From Euglena gracilis (lineage: Eukaryota; Euglenida; Euglenophyceae; Euglenales), in NCBI GenBank assembly GCA_039621445.1, contig CP154954.1, positions 2,604,001 through 2,668,000 on the forward strand: a stretch of DNA of 64,000 bases, read 5' to 3'. The first letter of the stretch is position 1, and the number at the start of each line of letters is the position of its first letter. A program made the position numbers and the translations under genes. The notes beneath the pieces are model-generated. The model ran no database searches. It had not been told where the DNA came from and saw nothing but the letters and a program-made list of their open reading frames with translations. Shown here in pieces: positions 32,088 to 40,910 of the stretch.

Positions 32088-32606
32088 CTCCGAGGCAGCA
32101 CCACAACCAAACACCCGAAATCGAATACCAAAAGCCGAGAACTCTCTCCGGACGTCCACCATGGAGGTGCCGAAGTCACACACAATCGAAGGGGGTGGAA
32201 CCCCCGAGAGGGACCTCAAACCAAGTGCCAGCCAGGTCCACCATACAACTTCTTCAAGCGCACCTGAAATCCTGACTCGGACCTGGTGCTGTAGAAAACG
32301 AAGGGCCCGTCCACCCAATCCAGATCTCAAATACAGAAGGATGCGGCCCCAGTCGGTGGATAACTGTTGGGAAAGACACGCCTTGCTCTCGCAAGCTCGA
32401 CGACGCAGAGCTCAACGACCAATCAGAATTGCGGTGGTCGTGAACACTATTTCAAATCGCCTGTGCACCTGCAGCATGACGAGATCCTTTCGCTAAGCTC
32501 ACCCCTCTTACCTGCCCCCGCACCTCGCACAGACTCTTTCTTCTGTATTTAGCCTCACTCCCCTGAACTCGTCAAATCCAGTAGGCTGTGCCACTGGTCA
32601 TTCCCA
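32088..32606 (+). other. Putative 3' untranslated tail of RT copy 1 and unassigned DNA
   Basis: No family-like coding sequence is visible. One frame is open from 31,999 to 32,496 but is Arg/Ser-rich and looks incidental. No poly-A tail is seen. It ends where RT copy 2 begins. Confidence 0.4.
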
Positions 32607-33612
32607 ATCGAGAAGTCTTTAGCCGTTGGGGTACCAAGTGACTACCCCGGCGACAGCACCGTCTCTGACATTACCTGGGCCAAGGCATCTGAAAAGTTCC
32701 AGGATACCATCTTGCGCCTCCAACAACTGCCGGACCCCCAACTGCAACCTGTATGCTACGCAACTGCTTGGACGGTTGTCGCGTGACACACCTTCTGCGT
32801 CAAATGAATATCTGCTCCGGTACACAGAGTGTGCAAATCATCTCAGATTCCATCCGGCACGCGGCCTGTGACATCGTGGGGGCACCCCTGTCTGCCTTAC
32901 ATTGGAACCAAATCACCTTGCCCTGCAACAAGACAGGGTGGGGTATCACAGACCCCCAGCTGGAGAGACCAGCTGCCCGTCTGGCTGCCTGCGTGGGTTT
33001 TTCCCAACGGGCGCCCAGCTTTAATATCCCTCCGCTCTGGCGCATGAACCCGCTACCGGACACCATCCCCGTGGCCAAATTAGCCCGTGATACTTTGGGC
33101 CCGCACAGCGAACCACTGGCCTCCTGGATCGCCAACCCTTCCTCCTTGGCCTCTTCCACCCCAGATCATTCCACTCAATCGTGGTGGGCCGAACGTTTCC
33201 ACGTCGTTCGCGTGGCAACCCTGGAGGAGGGTGCACCTCTTCGGGACATCGCCAGACTTCGCTGTCAGTCCTCTGCCTTCCTTCAGAATTGGATGATCGT
33301 CCTGCCGTCCAGGTCCGTGAACACTGTCCTAGCACCAGATGAATACAGACTGCTATTGCGCTTCTCGACCGGTTTACCCCTCATCCCAACAACAGATATA
33401 CTCTTGTACCCCTTGTGTGGTGAGGCGGTCGACCCCTTCGGAGACCACCTCCTGGATTGCAGAAGGAATGGCATAACCGAAAGACACAACTGCGTCCGCG
33501 ACGCCATCTTCGACCTCTGCCAACGCTCAGGCATCACCCTGCGCAAAGAACAGGGCTGTGAGACTGGCACCCGCGACGCTGATCTCCTCCTGCTGGGGTG
33601 GAACAAATCCGG
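32607..33612 (+). pseudogene. Non-LTR RT fragment, copy 2 (thumb to endonuclease)
   Basis: Starts in the region after YLDD (DITWAKASEKF...LPDPQLQ), changes frame near 32,750 and continues as LRNCLDGCRVTHLLR, TGWGITDPQ, then the zinc motif (YPLCGEAVDPFGDHLLDCRRNGITERHN) and DADLLLLGWN, where it ends. It is a close relative of the fragment at 36,000-36,715 and more distant from copy 1. Both 5' and 3' ends are missing; at about 33,612 unrelated sequence follows, starting with 'gtgagc'. Confidence 0.8.
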
Positions 33613-34079
33613 TGAGCCCCCGCCAGTCGGGGAATTAAATCTGGTCGCCCTGTTTTCCGCAGATTTTTTTGGATCATTGCCGCCAGGGTCACCTCGCTCG
33701 CCTTGCATGTCTCACTTTTTTTTGTGTGTCGGTTCGCAGACGCGGCAGAAAAAATAAAAACTTTTTTTTGACTTTTCCAATCCCGCATTTCTCTGTGCAA
33801 AAAAAAAGCCTCCAAACATCGAAAAAGGTTCCATCGCTGGACCCTTTTCCTGGGCCTTGACTGGCGTTTACTGGGCCCTGTGGCACCAAACTGGCCAAAC
33901 ATCCTGGCACCAAACTGGCCACCACTTGTGACACCCCCCCCCCCCCTCACCAAATTGGGTCACCTGTGACAGCCCCAAACTGGCCACTGGTGGACAATAA
34001 GTTGAGTGGAAAATTGGCAACCACCTCTCCACACAAACCACACACAAATGCCCACCACACACACGCCTCATTCAGATCC
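33613..34079. other. Gene-poor stretch with short repeats
   Basis: Contains two copies of 'ggcaccaaactggcca' (33,884 and 33,908) and an inverted or variant copy near 33,960 around a long C run. No gene is supported. Confidence 0.45.
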
Positions 34080-34390
34080 TTCCATAGGTGTAGAAGTGGG
34101 GGGTCGGGGGGGGGGGGGGTCGGCCGCCCCCCCCAAGATTTTGGAGAATTTTTTTTTGCAAATTGTGTAATTTACTCGCCACATTCTTTGTGTTTTTTCC
34201 TTCAATTTCTCAGACAAAGAACTCAACTTTTCATTGAACTTTTTGGCTTTTTTTGCTGTTGGACGTCGCTACCGTCTCGCCGCCCTTCGGGCGGCAAAAC
34301 AACTCCAGAACTCATGGGTCGGAGGGGGTGGGAATCTTTCTTTTTTCAATTTGGGTTGTTGTTTGCAAACATTTCCACTTTAACAAGAAA
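34080..34390 (+). repeat. Dispersed repeat family with GGCGGCCCCCCC-AAGATTTT start, copy 1
   Basis: The order is 'aggtgtagaagtgg', G run, 'cggccgccccccccaagatttt', T run, 'tcattgaactttt', 'tttttgctgttgg', the TTCG stem-loop, 'actcatgggt', 'ttcaatttgggttgtt' and 'tttgcaaa'. The same order is found at 42,905-43,230 and, more decayed, at 39,600-39,830. No coding capacity. Confidence 0.7.
34268..34295 (+). other. TTCG stem-loop motif 1
   Basis: 'accgtctc' followed by GCCGCCC-TTCG-GGCGGC, a perfect six-base-pair hairpin on a TTCG loop. Confidence 0.75.
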
Positions 34391-34404
34391 CACATGTACC
34401 TCCA

Positions 34405-34560
34405 CCCCCCCCCTTATTGTCCCACCGACCTGCCCCCGGGAGGCCCGACCGGACAATAAGGGGGGGACAATAAGACCGTACCAAAGGAATTTCATTGGCC
34501 GGGCCAAACCCCCCCCCCCCGTCGGCCGGGGCCGAGGGACAATAAGGGGGGGTATGTTGA
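34405..34560. repeat. Keyword repeat: ACAATAAGGGGG family
   Basis: 'ccccccttattgtccc' on the left is the inverse of three 'acaataaggggggg' or 'acaataag' words on the right (34,450, 34,468 and 34,538), with 'ggccgggcc' and 'gtcggccgggg' between. The block can fold back on itself and is non-coding. Confidence 0.6.
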
Positions 34561-34647
34561 CTTGGCTTATAAAATTCAAAATCGAAAGCATACCATTTCT
34601 ATTAACAAGTTTTGCTCTTTTTGGGGAACCTTTTTGGGAAATGCATT

Positions 34648-34672
34648 ACCGTCCAGCCGCCCTTCGGGTGGC
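34648..34672 (+). other. TTCG stem-loop motif 2
   Basis: 'accgtcca' followed by GCCGCCC-TTCG-GGTGGC. The stem has one G-T pair. Confidence 0.7.
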
Positions 34673-34724
34673 AACTCTTTTTTTTGTTCAATCACCCCAT
34701 GGGGACCGGGAACTGGCATCCTGT

Positions 34725-34886
34725 GCCTTGGGGTACCGTGTGACTGCCCGAGCGACAGCACCTTCTCCGACATTAATTGGGCCAAGGCATCTGAATAATT
34801 TCAGGCTACCATCTCGTGCCTCCAACAACTGCCGGACCCCCAATTGCAACACTGTTTGCTGTGTAATTGTCTGGACGGCTGATTCA
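34725..34886 (+). pseudogene. Non-LTR RT fragment, copy 3 (thumb region)
   Basis: Closely similar to 32,622-32,780: 'ggggtaccgtgtgactgcc', 'cgacagcacc', 'gggccaaggcatctgaa', 'tgcctccaacaactgccgga', 'tgtctggacggctg'. Frames are broken by small indels. It is embedded between copies of the TTCG stem-loop. Confidence 0.8.
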
Positions 34887-34900
34887 ATGCCAAAAAGTGC

Positions 34901-34927
34901 TACCGTCTCGCCGCCCTTTGGGCGGCC
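34901..34927 (+). other. TTCG/TTTG stem-loop motif 3
   Basis: 'accgtctc' followed by GCCGCCC-TTTG-GGCGGC, with a T for C change in the loop. It lies directly after RT fragment copy 3. Confidence 0.7.
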
Positions 34928-35837
34928 AAAAAAAAACAATGTCGTATTGGGCCTTGTCGAGGATCTCGCCCCCCTCCCGAGAAAAAATTACTTCTACACC
35001 CCTGGATCCTTCCCAAATGATACACGACATCACCAGAACAAATTCCCAGTCAAAAAACATTTCGTTGCAAAATGGTCTTTGCTGGCCCAGGGCCTTTTCA
35101 GGCCACTGGTGCAAAATCTTTTACACACAGGAAATTCGAGAGACACATTTGCAAAACACAACAATGCAGCAGAAAAAAAAAGGCGCTATGTTAATTGCAA
35201 TGCGGCAGTTACAAAACATTTTTTTACCTGCCTTCCTTGTCCTCGCAATTCATCAGAATTCGCCTGCTTCTCTGTTCTTCAGCTTCTCTCAATTCATCTG
35301 ATGAAAATACATGCAACATAAAATACCCACAGAAAGAGGAAAACGTAAACAGGCTTTGCAGAACGTTGTACTAGAAAACCATGTGATGCCACAGATGCAT
35401 GCCACAGACATTTGATGTAACACCCACACACTTTTCCTAAAAATTCATTTTCCCAGGCTAACAGTGGAAAATCAACACAGCCGACTTTCACTGGAAATGA
35501 GCAATTCAGCAGAACAAACGACAGGATCATACCTTCAACTGTAAAGTTTTTATCTTTAATTTGAGCATTGCTACTTCTTCCCATGAACTTTACTGCCTGC
35601 AGCCTTGGGAGCCCTGGAGAGGGGGAAAAAATCATTTGATTAGTAAGGGACATGAACCTATCTGTGTTGAACTTCTTCATCAGCTTTGATCAATTCTTGC
35701 CCCGCTTCAGGCTTCGCCTTCTTATCAATGCCAAACACTTTTTCATCGGTTTTTGACCAGGTGTGCAACTGTGGAGGGAAGGTAAAAGGACGCGTATACT
35801 TTCGCTATTTCAGGTAAGTAATACTCGGGGGAATTAA
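34928..35837. other. Stretch without a supported gene
   Basis: AT-richer, repeat-poor DNA. Short open frames exist on both strands (for example 35,294-35,680 minus, with a hydrophobic C-terminal segment), but none has convincing support. It may hold unrecognised exons. Confidence 0.4.
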
Positions 35838-35999
35838 TTCCGTGCGCCAGAGTGGAGGGATATTGAAGCCGGGCGCCCGTTGGGGAAAACCCAGTCAGGC
35901 AGCCAGACGGACGGCTGGCCTTTCCAGCTGGGGGCCTGTGATACCCCATCCCCTCTTGTTGCAAGGAAAGGTAATTTGGTTCCAATGCAAGACGTTCCT
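35838..35999 (-). pseudogene. Non-LTR RT fragment, copy 4, inverted piece
   Basis: Reverse complement of the type of sequence at 32,890-33,050: 'tgggcgcccg', 'ggcagccagacg', 'cagctgggggcctgtgatac', 'ggaaccaaatt' when compared across strands. It abuts the plus-strand fragment at 36,000, so the original copy was rearranged by an inversion or by two insertions. Confidence 0.75.
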
Positions 36000-36715
36000 T
36001 CAAAATTGGATGACCGTCCTACCGTCCAGGTCCGTAAACACTGTCCTGGCACCGGATGAAATACAGGCTGCTATTGCGCTTCTGGACCGGTTTGCCCCTG
36101 ATCCCAACAACATATATGCTTTTGTGCCCCTTGTGTGCTGAGGCGGTCGATCCCTTCGGTGACCACCTCCTGGCTTGCAGAAGGAATGGCATAACTGAAA
36201 GACATAATTGCGTACGCGACGCCATCTTTGACCTCTGCCAACGCTCAGGCATCACCCTGCGCAAAGAACAGGGCTGTGAGGCTGGCACCGCGACGCTGAT
36301 CTCCTCCTCCTCGGGTGGAACGAAGGGAAGCACCTTGCTGTGGATGTCACCATCGAACACCCGCTGGCTCCTTCACGTTGGCCTCTGAATTTGACCCGAG
36401 TTCAGCGTACTCTACCGGATGCTGAAATGCGCAAACGATCCCAGGCTGAAGATCGGTGCGCCCGTCACCAATGGGAGTACATTGGGGTGGCCTTCAACCC
36501 ATGGGGGTGTACCGGGCCAGCAGCCTCCAAACTCCTATGTGATGTCCTGCGCCTCGCGACCAACTCTTACTCTGGAACTGCCAAACAACGCAAGTTTCAA
36601 GAACTGACTGAAAACCTGGCCATCTCGCTAGCCCGTGCTGTACAACAGCAGTTGCGGTTGGCCGAAAGGGCCACGGACCGCATGATTCTGAACTCGAAAG
36701 GACACGCCCCCGCCA
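36000..36715 (+). pseudogene. Non-LTR RT fragment, copy 5 (zinc motif and endonuclease C-terminus)
   Basis: Begins at FLQNWMTVLPSRSVNTVLAPDE and carries the zinc motif (CPLCAEAVDPFGDHLLACRRNG, ERHN). Relative to copy 2 it lacks one C near 36,289, which shifts the frame; the continuation GWNEGKHLAVDVTIEHPL is the endonuclease-like core, followed by FNPWGCTGPAASKLL and a Gln/Arg-rich helix to about residue SKG at 36,705. This gives the family's C-terminus, which copy 2 lacks. Confidence 0.8.
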
Positions 36716-37072
36716 CAACACCTGCACCACCTCCCGGTTCCCTTTCAAAGCCCCGGGGTGCCCGGCACATGCACACCAAACACTATACACTCCTCCCGCC
36801 ACCTTCACCTCCCTTTGCTTGGGCATTGCCCTTGGAGACAAGGCACAGGGGGGGGTCCGAGGGGGGGGTTGGAAGCTGTACAGGGGGGGGGAGGGGGGGT
36901 CCCCAGAAAATCACAACTGTACTGCCTACCCCCGAGACAGTTGCGACATTTTTCGTCCAATTGAGGTTGGCAATGATGGATTTTGCGAAATTCAGATGCA
37001 TTTTACAAAACATTTGTGTCTTGAAACCGTGTTCAGTCCGCAATGTACACCGGCCGTCAAAACCGTGTTCAG
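36716..37072. other. Stretch without a supported gene
   Basis: Starts with Pro-rich reading from the end of the RT fragment, then G runs ('aggggggggtccgagggggg') and ordinary DNA. A frame stays open to 37,137 but loses family resemblance after about 36,715. Confidence 0.4.
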
Positions 37073-37230
37073 TACACGTGCACAGCGTGGTGTGCACGTG
37101 GACGTCCACGTGTACACGTGGTGTACATGTGATCTAAACACGTGTACACCATGGTGTACACGTGGACTGATCACGTGTACACCAGGTGTACACGTGGACG
37201 TCCACATGTACACCACGGTGTACTGGGGTT
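37073..37230. repeat. CACGTG/GTACAC palindromic repeat block 1
   Basis: The words cacgtg, gtgtacac, ggacgtccac, ccatggtgtac and tgatcacgtgtac form nested palindromes, so either strand can fold. The same words in the same order recur at 38,185-38,235 and 38,485-38,560. Confidence 0.8.
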
Positions 37231-37387
37231 TGTTTCTACAGGATTGCAACGGGAAATGTCACACCCCTGGTGAACATAAAGAAAGAACTCACTTGGCAAC
37301 AAATGTGCGGGTCGACGAAAGGGTGACGTGAAACATCAGCTGCAACGCACCCGAGTCTCCACTGTGCCTGGACGACTTGGAGCACAC

Positions 37388-38104
37388 TCACAAACACCCC
37401 TGGCATATCAAGGGACGTTTGGGAGCACGACGTAGGTCAGCACACACAAAATGGTATGTGTCTGCACAAACAAGACACGCATCGGAGGAGGTTGGGAAAC
37501 CCACCTTAACGCCACAACGGGGACACAAGAGCTCCCCATTAACCCCAAGGAAAACGGACGGAACAGTGTCCAGCAACTGGTTTTGGGCAGCCCCCTCTTC
37601 CGAGGGCGGGGCTTCCCAGGTCAGCTGCAGAGTCCACTCGGCAACATTCCGTGCCACGCTGGAGCTGCTGCTGACCGGGGATAAAACAGGCATAGAACGC
37701 ACACGAAAATTGGCGCCAGCCTTTTCCGTTCGTGCTGCCACACAGACCTGTTGATGCTCCGGAGTTGAATACAACTCTGTCGCATCAATGCACCACCGAG
37801 CCCATCCCAAAAAGCAATCGTCCAGCGAGTCGTGCTGTGCCCCATGGGCTGCGCAAACCCCAATGTAATCTAAAAAACAATTAAGGGCAGCAAGTCGGGC
37901 CCGGCGGTAGTCCATAGGCGGGGCGACATCAGGGTTGGGTATTGGGCCGAGCAGGGTGTCCTTTTCCTCTGATGGAGATTTCACCTTGTGCAAGGCCTCC
38001 ACAAACTTCTCCACTGTGGGGGGCTGGGGCATCTGGCACTTAGCAAGGTTGCCCAGGCGCATCATGGCTGAGGAAGACGCGAAGGGTTTTCTTATGCCGA
38101 ACAT
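37388..38104 (-). CDS. PHD-finger protein (single-exon frame)
   Basis: 238 residues with normal protein composition. The C-terminus is a complete C4-H-C3 pattern: C194-x2-C197, C210-x2-C213, H218-x2-C221, C234-x2-C237, with the spacings of a PHD finger (x12, x4 to His, x12), and the protein stops one residue after the last Cys. PHD fingers usually read histone tails in chromatin, so a nuclear role is likely but not shown. The N-terminal 190 residues have no motif I know; residues 60-110 may be helical (RRARLAALNCFLDYIGVC, CFLGWARWCIDATEL). A pyrimidine-rich tract ending in 'ccttgtag' lies five bases before the ATG, so the ATG may be just inside an exon with further coding upstream. Confidence 0.7.
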   Translation of the reverse strand: MFGIRKPFASSSAMMRLGNLAKCQMPQPPTVEKFVEALHKVKSPSEEKDTLLGPIPNPDVAPPMDYRRARLAALNCFLDYIGVCAAHGAQHDSLDDCFLGWARWCIDATELYSTPEHQQVCVAARTEKAGANFRVRSMPVLSPVSSSSSVARNVAEWTLQLTWEAPPSEEGAAQNQLLDTVPSVFLGVNGELLCPRCGVKVGFPTSSDACLVCADTYHFVCADLRRAPKRPLICQGCL

Positions 38105-38179
38105 AGAAACTACAAGGAGGAGAGCAGAAAATTTTTTTCAGAAATCAGAAAAACCATCATTGCGCTTGACCCGTTTTCA

Positions 38180-38580
38180 CGTAGGTGAACATGTGGACGT
38201 CCACATGTACGCCTGGTGTACATTTGATCTAAACACGTGTAGGGGGTGGCGCGGGTCACGGGGGGGTCACGGGGGGGGGGTCACGGGGGGGGGACGGCGG
38301 GGGCAAATGGCAGTTTCGGGGACCTTGTGGGTGGACTCGGTGAGAACATGGAAGGCACAAATCGCTGCCCATCGATTGCAAACCTCCTTGCACAGTCAAA
38401 ATTTTCGCACCCCTCATTTGCGGGTCACGGGGGGGGTCACGGGGGGGGTCACGGGGGGGGGGTCACGGGGACCGCACCCCCGTACACCATGGTGTACACG
38501 TGGACTGATCACGTGTACACCAGGTGCACACGTGGACGCCAACATGTACACCACGGTGTACACAAGGTCCCCCAAAGTGC
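38180..38580. repeat. CACGTG palindromic repeat block 2, split by a G-rich insert
   Basis: Left half about 38,188-38,242 (ggacgtccacatgtac, gatctaaacacgtgta). Right half about 38,483-38,580 (accatggtgtacacgtggac, tgatcacgtgtacacc). Between them lies a foreign segment (38,243-38,480) edged by several 'gggtcacgggggg' words. Compared with block 1, the split occurs between 'aacacgtgta' and 'caccatggtg'. Confidence 0.75.
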
Positions 38581-38635
38581 ACACGTGATCACCAAAAACA
38601 CCATATTTCACGCGAATCACGTGGACTTGAACACG

Positions 38636-38993
38636 GTGAAACAGGGGCGGCGCCGGGGTGGGGGCTCTCTTCGCAATCCACACCTTTTCTGCCGCCCGAC
38701 CCCGGGCCCCCTGTTTGGCTGGCTTCGGCTTTGCCTTGGGTTTTGCCTTTGCCTTGGGCTTCGCCTTCCTACCCATTGGCAGGCAAATTCCGCTTCAAAT
38801 TTCCAAACTTCAACCACAGCACAAAACTCAAATCTCTCAGTCTTCAATCAATCCCATGGTCCGCAGATATCCCAGAAGGCCACAACCCATGGGCCCAGCA
38901 ATCAACTCATGAGGTTTGACTGAACAGAAAAAACAGAAATTTTAATGTGCAGCGCGCGCGCTCAGTCCTAATTCAGGCTTCAGGCTGCGCACA
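38636..38993 (-). repeat. 358-bp segmental duplication, copy 1
   Basis: Appears identical by eye to 42,015-42,372 (offset 3,379). On the minus strand it contains a 5' segment, a 'ttttttctgttcag' acceptor-like site, and an ATG starting a 47-residue Lys/Pro/Ala-rich peptide (KAKPKAKAKPKAKPKPAK). In this copy the frame then runs into unrelated sequence and stops at 38,414. Confidence 0.9.
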
Positions 38994-39049
38994 CTCCCCT
39001 CACCACGAAAATTGCTGGGCAATTTATAAATGACTCCTTGTGCAGCCTG

Positions 39050-39268
39050 AACCCACCATCCCGAGGGGTCGAAACTCGCCCCGGGGGGGTCCCGTTCGTC
39101 CCCCCCGGGGGGTCGAAACTCGCCCGGGGGGGGGGCCCGGTCTTCCCCCTCGGGGAGTCGAAACTCGCTCCGGGGGGGGGGGGAGGTCCCGTTCGTCCCC
39201 CCCCGGGGGGTCGAAACTCGCCCCGGGGGGGTCCCGTTCGTCCCCCCCCGGGGGTCGAAGCGCCCGCC
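39050..39268 (+). repeat. Tandem repeat with core GGGGTCGAAACTCGCCC
   Basis: Five copies of roughly 40-45 bases: a G/C run, 'tcgaaactcgcc' (or 'tcgaaactcgctc'), a G run, 'cccgttcgtcccccc'. Starts lie near 39,066, 39,113, 39,158, 39,210 and 39,255 (last copy partial). The core relates to the repeats at 39,590 and 40,556. Confidence 0.85.
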
Positions 39269-39793
39269 CGGGGGGAGGGGGGGGCGTCCCTGCCCCGCAC
39301 CCCCCCCCGCCGTCGCAACTCGGCGGCCGTGGGCCCAGGGTCTGCCACCACCAAGAAACAGCGAATATCTCTTCTCTCTCGGCTTTGGTGGGACAAAGGC
39401 GATAAGGCAACGATCGTGGTCCAATGTCAAAATATGGAAATGTCCAATGTCGAAACGTGAACAGTCAAAACAAACCCACCACTTCCAGGGCAGGCCTCCA
39501 ACATTCCCACCAGGGCATTACAGCCGAGGGGGAGGACTGGACACCCTCGACCATCAAACCAACAATGTCACCGAGCCAGGCATCCCCTGGGGTCGTAACT
39601 CACCAGCAGGGGTGCCACAAGGGGGGGTCGGGGGGGGGGCGGCCGCCCCCCCGAGATTTTGGGAAGAAAATTTTTTTTCACTTCACAAAAATGTGTTGTA
39701 GTTATGAACCAAAGTTTTGTCCAAATTTATAAGTGAAAAGGAAAATTATTGATTTTCACACCAGTTTTGCACAATCTCTGAAGGGAAAACCGC

Positions 39794-39820
39794 AACCGTC
39801 TGGCTGCCCTTCGGGCAGCA
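39794..39820 (+). other. TTCG stem-loop motif 4
   Basis: 'accgtctg' followed by GCTGCCC-TTCG-GGCAGC. Relative to motif 1, both sides of the stem are changed (C to T and G to A), so pairing is kept. Confidence 0.75.
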
Positions 39821-39902
39821 CACCAGGTTTGGGAGGGGGTTTGGGAGGGGGCATGAAATTTTCAAGACTGTATTTTAACACTTTGTTGGAAGGAAAACCA
39901 TT

Positions 39903-39928
39903 ACCGTCTAGCTGCCCTTCGGGCAGCA
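39903..39928 (+). other. TTCG stem-loop motif 5
   Basis: 'accgtcta' followed by GCTGCCC-TTCG-GGCAGC, with the same compensated stem as motif 4, about 108 bases downstream in a local duplication. Confidence 0.75.
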
Positions 39929-40124
39929 CTGAAATTTACCATTTTAGCTCCCTTGTCCCCAGCCCGCATTGGTCTTTGGGTTTGGGATAACTTTTTTAAA
40001 AAAGTGGAGGAAAACCCTGCATGCACGACCCATCCCCAAGTCCGGCGCACCCACGCTCCCCAGGGGTCCAATCTTAAAAAGAATTTCATGTGACCATTTC
40101 ACCTTTCTATACAGAAAAAATGGC

Positions 40125-40150
40125 CACCGTTTCGCTGCTCTGCGGGTGGC
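40125..40150 (+). other. Degenerate stem-loop motif 6
   Basis: 'accgtttc' followed by GCTGCTC-TGCG-GGTGGC; loop and stem are both altered. Confidence 0.5.
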
Positions 40151-40241
40151 ACGGGGTAAAAACCTTTGCTTTTCTTCGATAAAAATTGAGGTGATTGTGA
40201 ACGTTTTGTGGTTCTGCAAATTTTCTTGTGGATAACAAACA

Positions 40242-40446
40242 CGTTACCACTCCCCCCCCCTTATTTGACCCCCCCTTAATTGAGCATTTGGGTCCGGGGA
40301 GGAAATTTGTTTAGGCACCGAAGGCGCCGAAATTTTTTTTTGCCCTCTCGCAAAGCCAAATTTTCGACCCCCTTATTTGACCCCCCCCTTATTTGAGCAT
40401 CTGGGGGTCCCTTAGCCCGTGGGTGTGCTCAAATAAGGGGGGGGGT
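40242..40446. repeat. Keyword repeat: CTTATTTGACCCCC family
   Basis: 'cttatttgaccccccc' occurs at 40,259 and 40,371, with 'cttatttgagcatctggggg' next to the second, and the inverse 'ctcaaataaggggggg' at 40,428. The block is flanked by a C run on one side and a G run on the other. Confidence 0.6.
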
Positions 40447-40470
40447 ACCGTCTTGCCGCCCTTCGGGTAA
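40447..40470 (+). other. TTCG stem-loop motif 7 (3' side altered)
   Basis: 'accgtctt' followed by GCCGCCC-TTCG-GGTAAC. The last stem pairs are lost. Confidence 0.6.
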
Positions 40471-40549
40471 CAGCTTGCGGTTCCATATGTCGGTCTTCGG
40501 CGTTCGGCGGAATGTTCGCCCCCCGAGAAAAAATTGATCCGGCACCTAT

Positions 40550-40815
40550 GCTCACCAGGGGTCAAAAACCGTAATGTACCCCCCCACCTGGGGTCGAAAC
40601 ACACCAGATGGGTCATCTCCTCTCATTCTGAAAACGGTAACGTATCCCCCCACCTGGGTCGAAACACACCAGATGGGTCATTTGTCACATTCAACATACG
40701 AAACATGTACCCCCCACCTGGGGTCGAAACACACCAGATGGGTCATTTGTCACTCAAAAATCCCAAAAACCCGCGTCACCCCCAACCTGGGGTCGTAACC
40801 CACCAGGAGGGGAAC
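40550..40815 (+). repeat. Tandem repeat with core ACCTGGGGTCGAAACACACC
   Basis: Three strong copies (near 40,580, 40,641 and 40,717) and two weaker ones (near 40,551 and 40,784) of a 62-78-base unit: 'tacccccca', core, 'agatgggtcat', then a variable 'tcattctgaaaa' or 'tgtcactcaaaa'. The last copy reads 'ggtcgtaacccaccaggagg', like the single copy at 39,590. Confidence 0.85.
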
Positions 40816-40910
40816 CCCAAAATGCAGGCCAACTCTAAACAGGAGGGCTGGCGGGGCGGACTCTTCGCCCGTTACCCGGGCCGCCTCTTCGGTTCGGCCA
40901 CTCCCCCCTC

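Larger units (their letters stand above)
39590..39960 (+). repeat. Dispersed repeat family with GGCGGCCGCCCCCC-GAGATTTT start, copy 2 (degenerate)
   Basis: 'ctggggtcgtaactcaccag', G runs, 'gcggccgcccccccgagatttt', T run, then two TTCG stem-loops in a partial duplication ('ggaaaaccgcaaccgtctgg' and 'ggaaaaccattaccgtctag'). Compare 34,080 and 42,905. Confidence 0.6.

Noticed and set aside
33600-33675. Intron in RT copy 2 (starts gtgagc, ends ttttccgcag)
   Set aside because: The sequence after the AG does not resume the RT or endonuclease motifs, so truncation is the simpler explanation.
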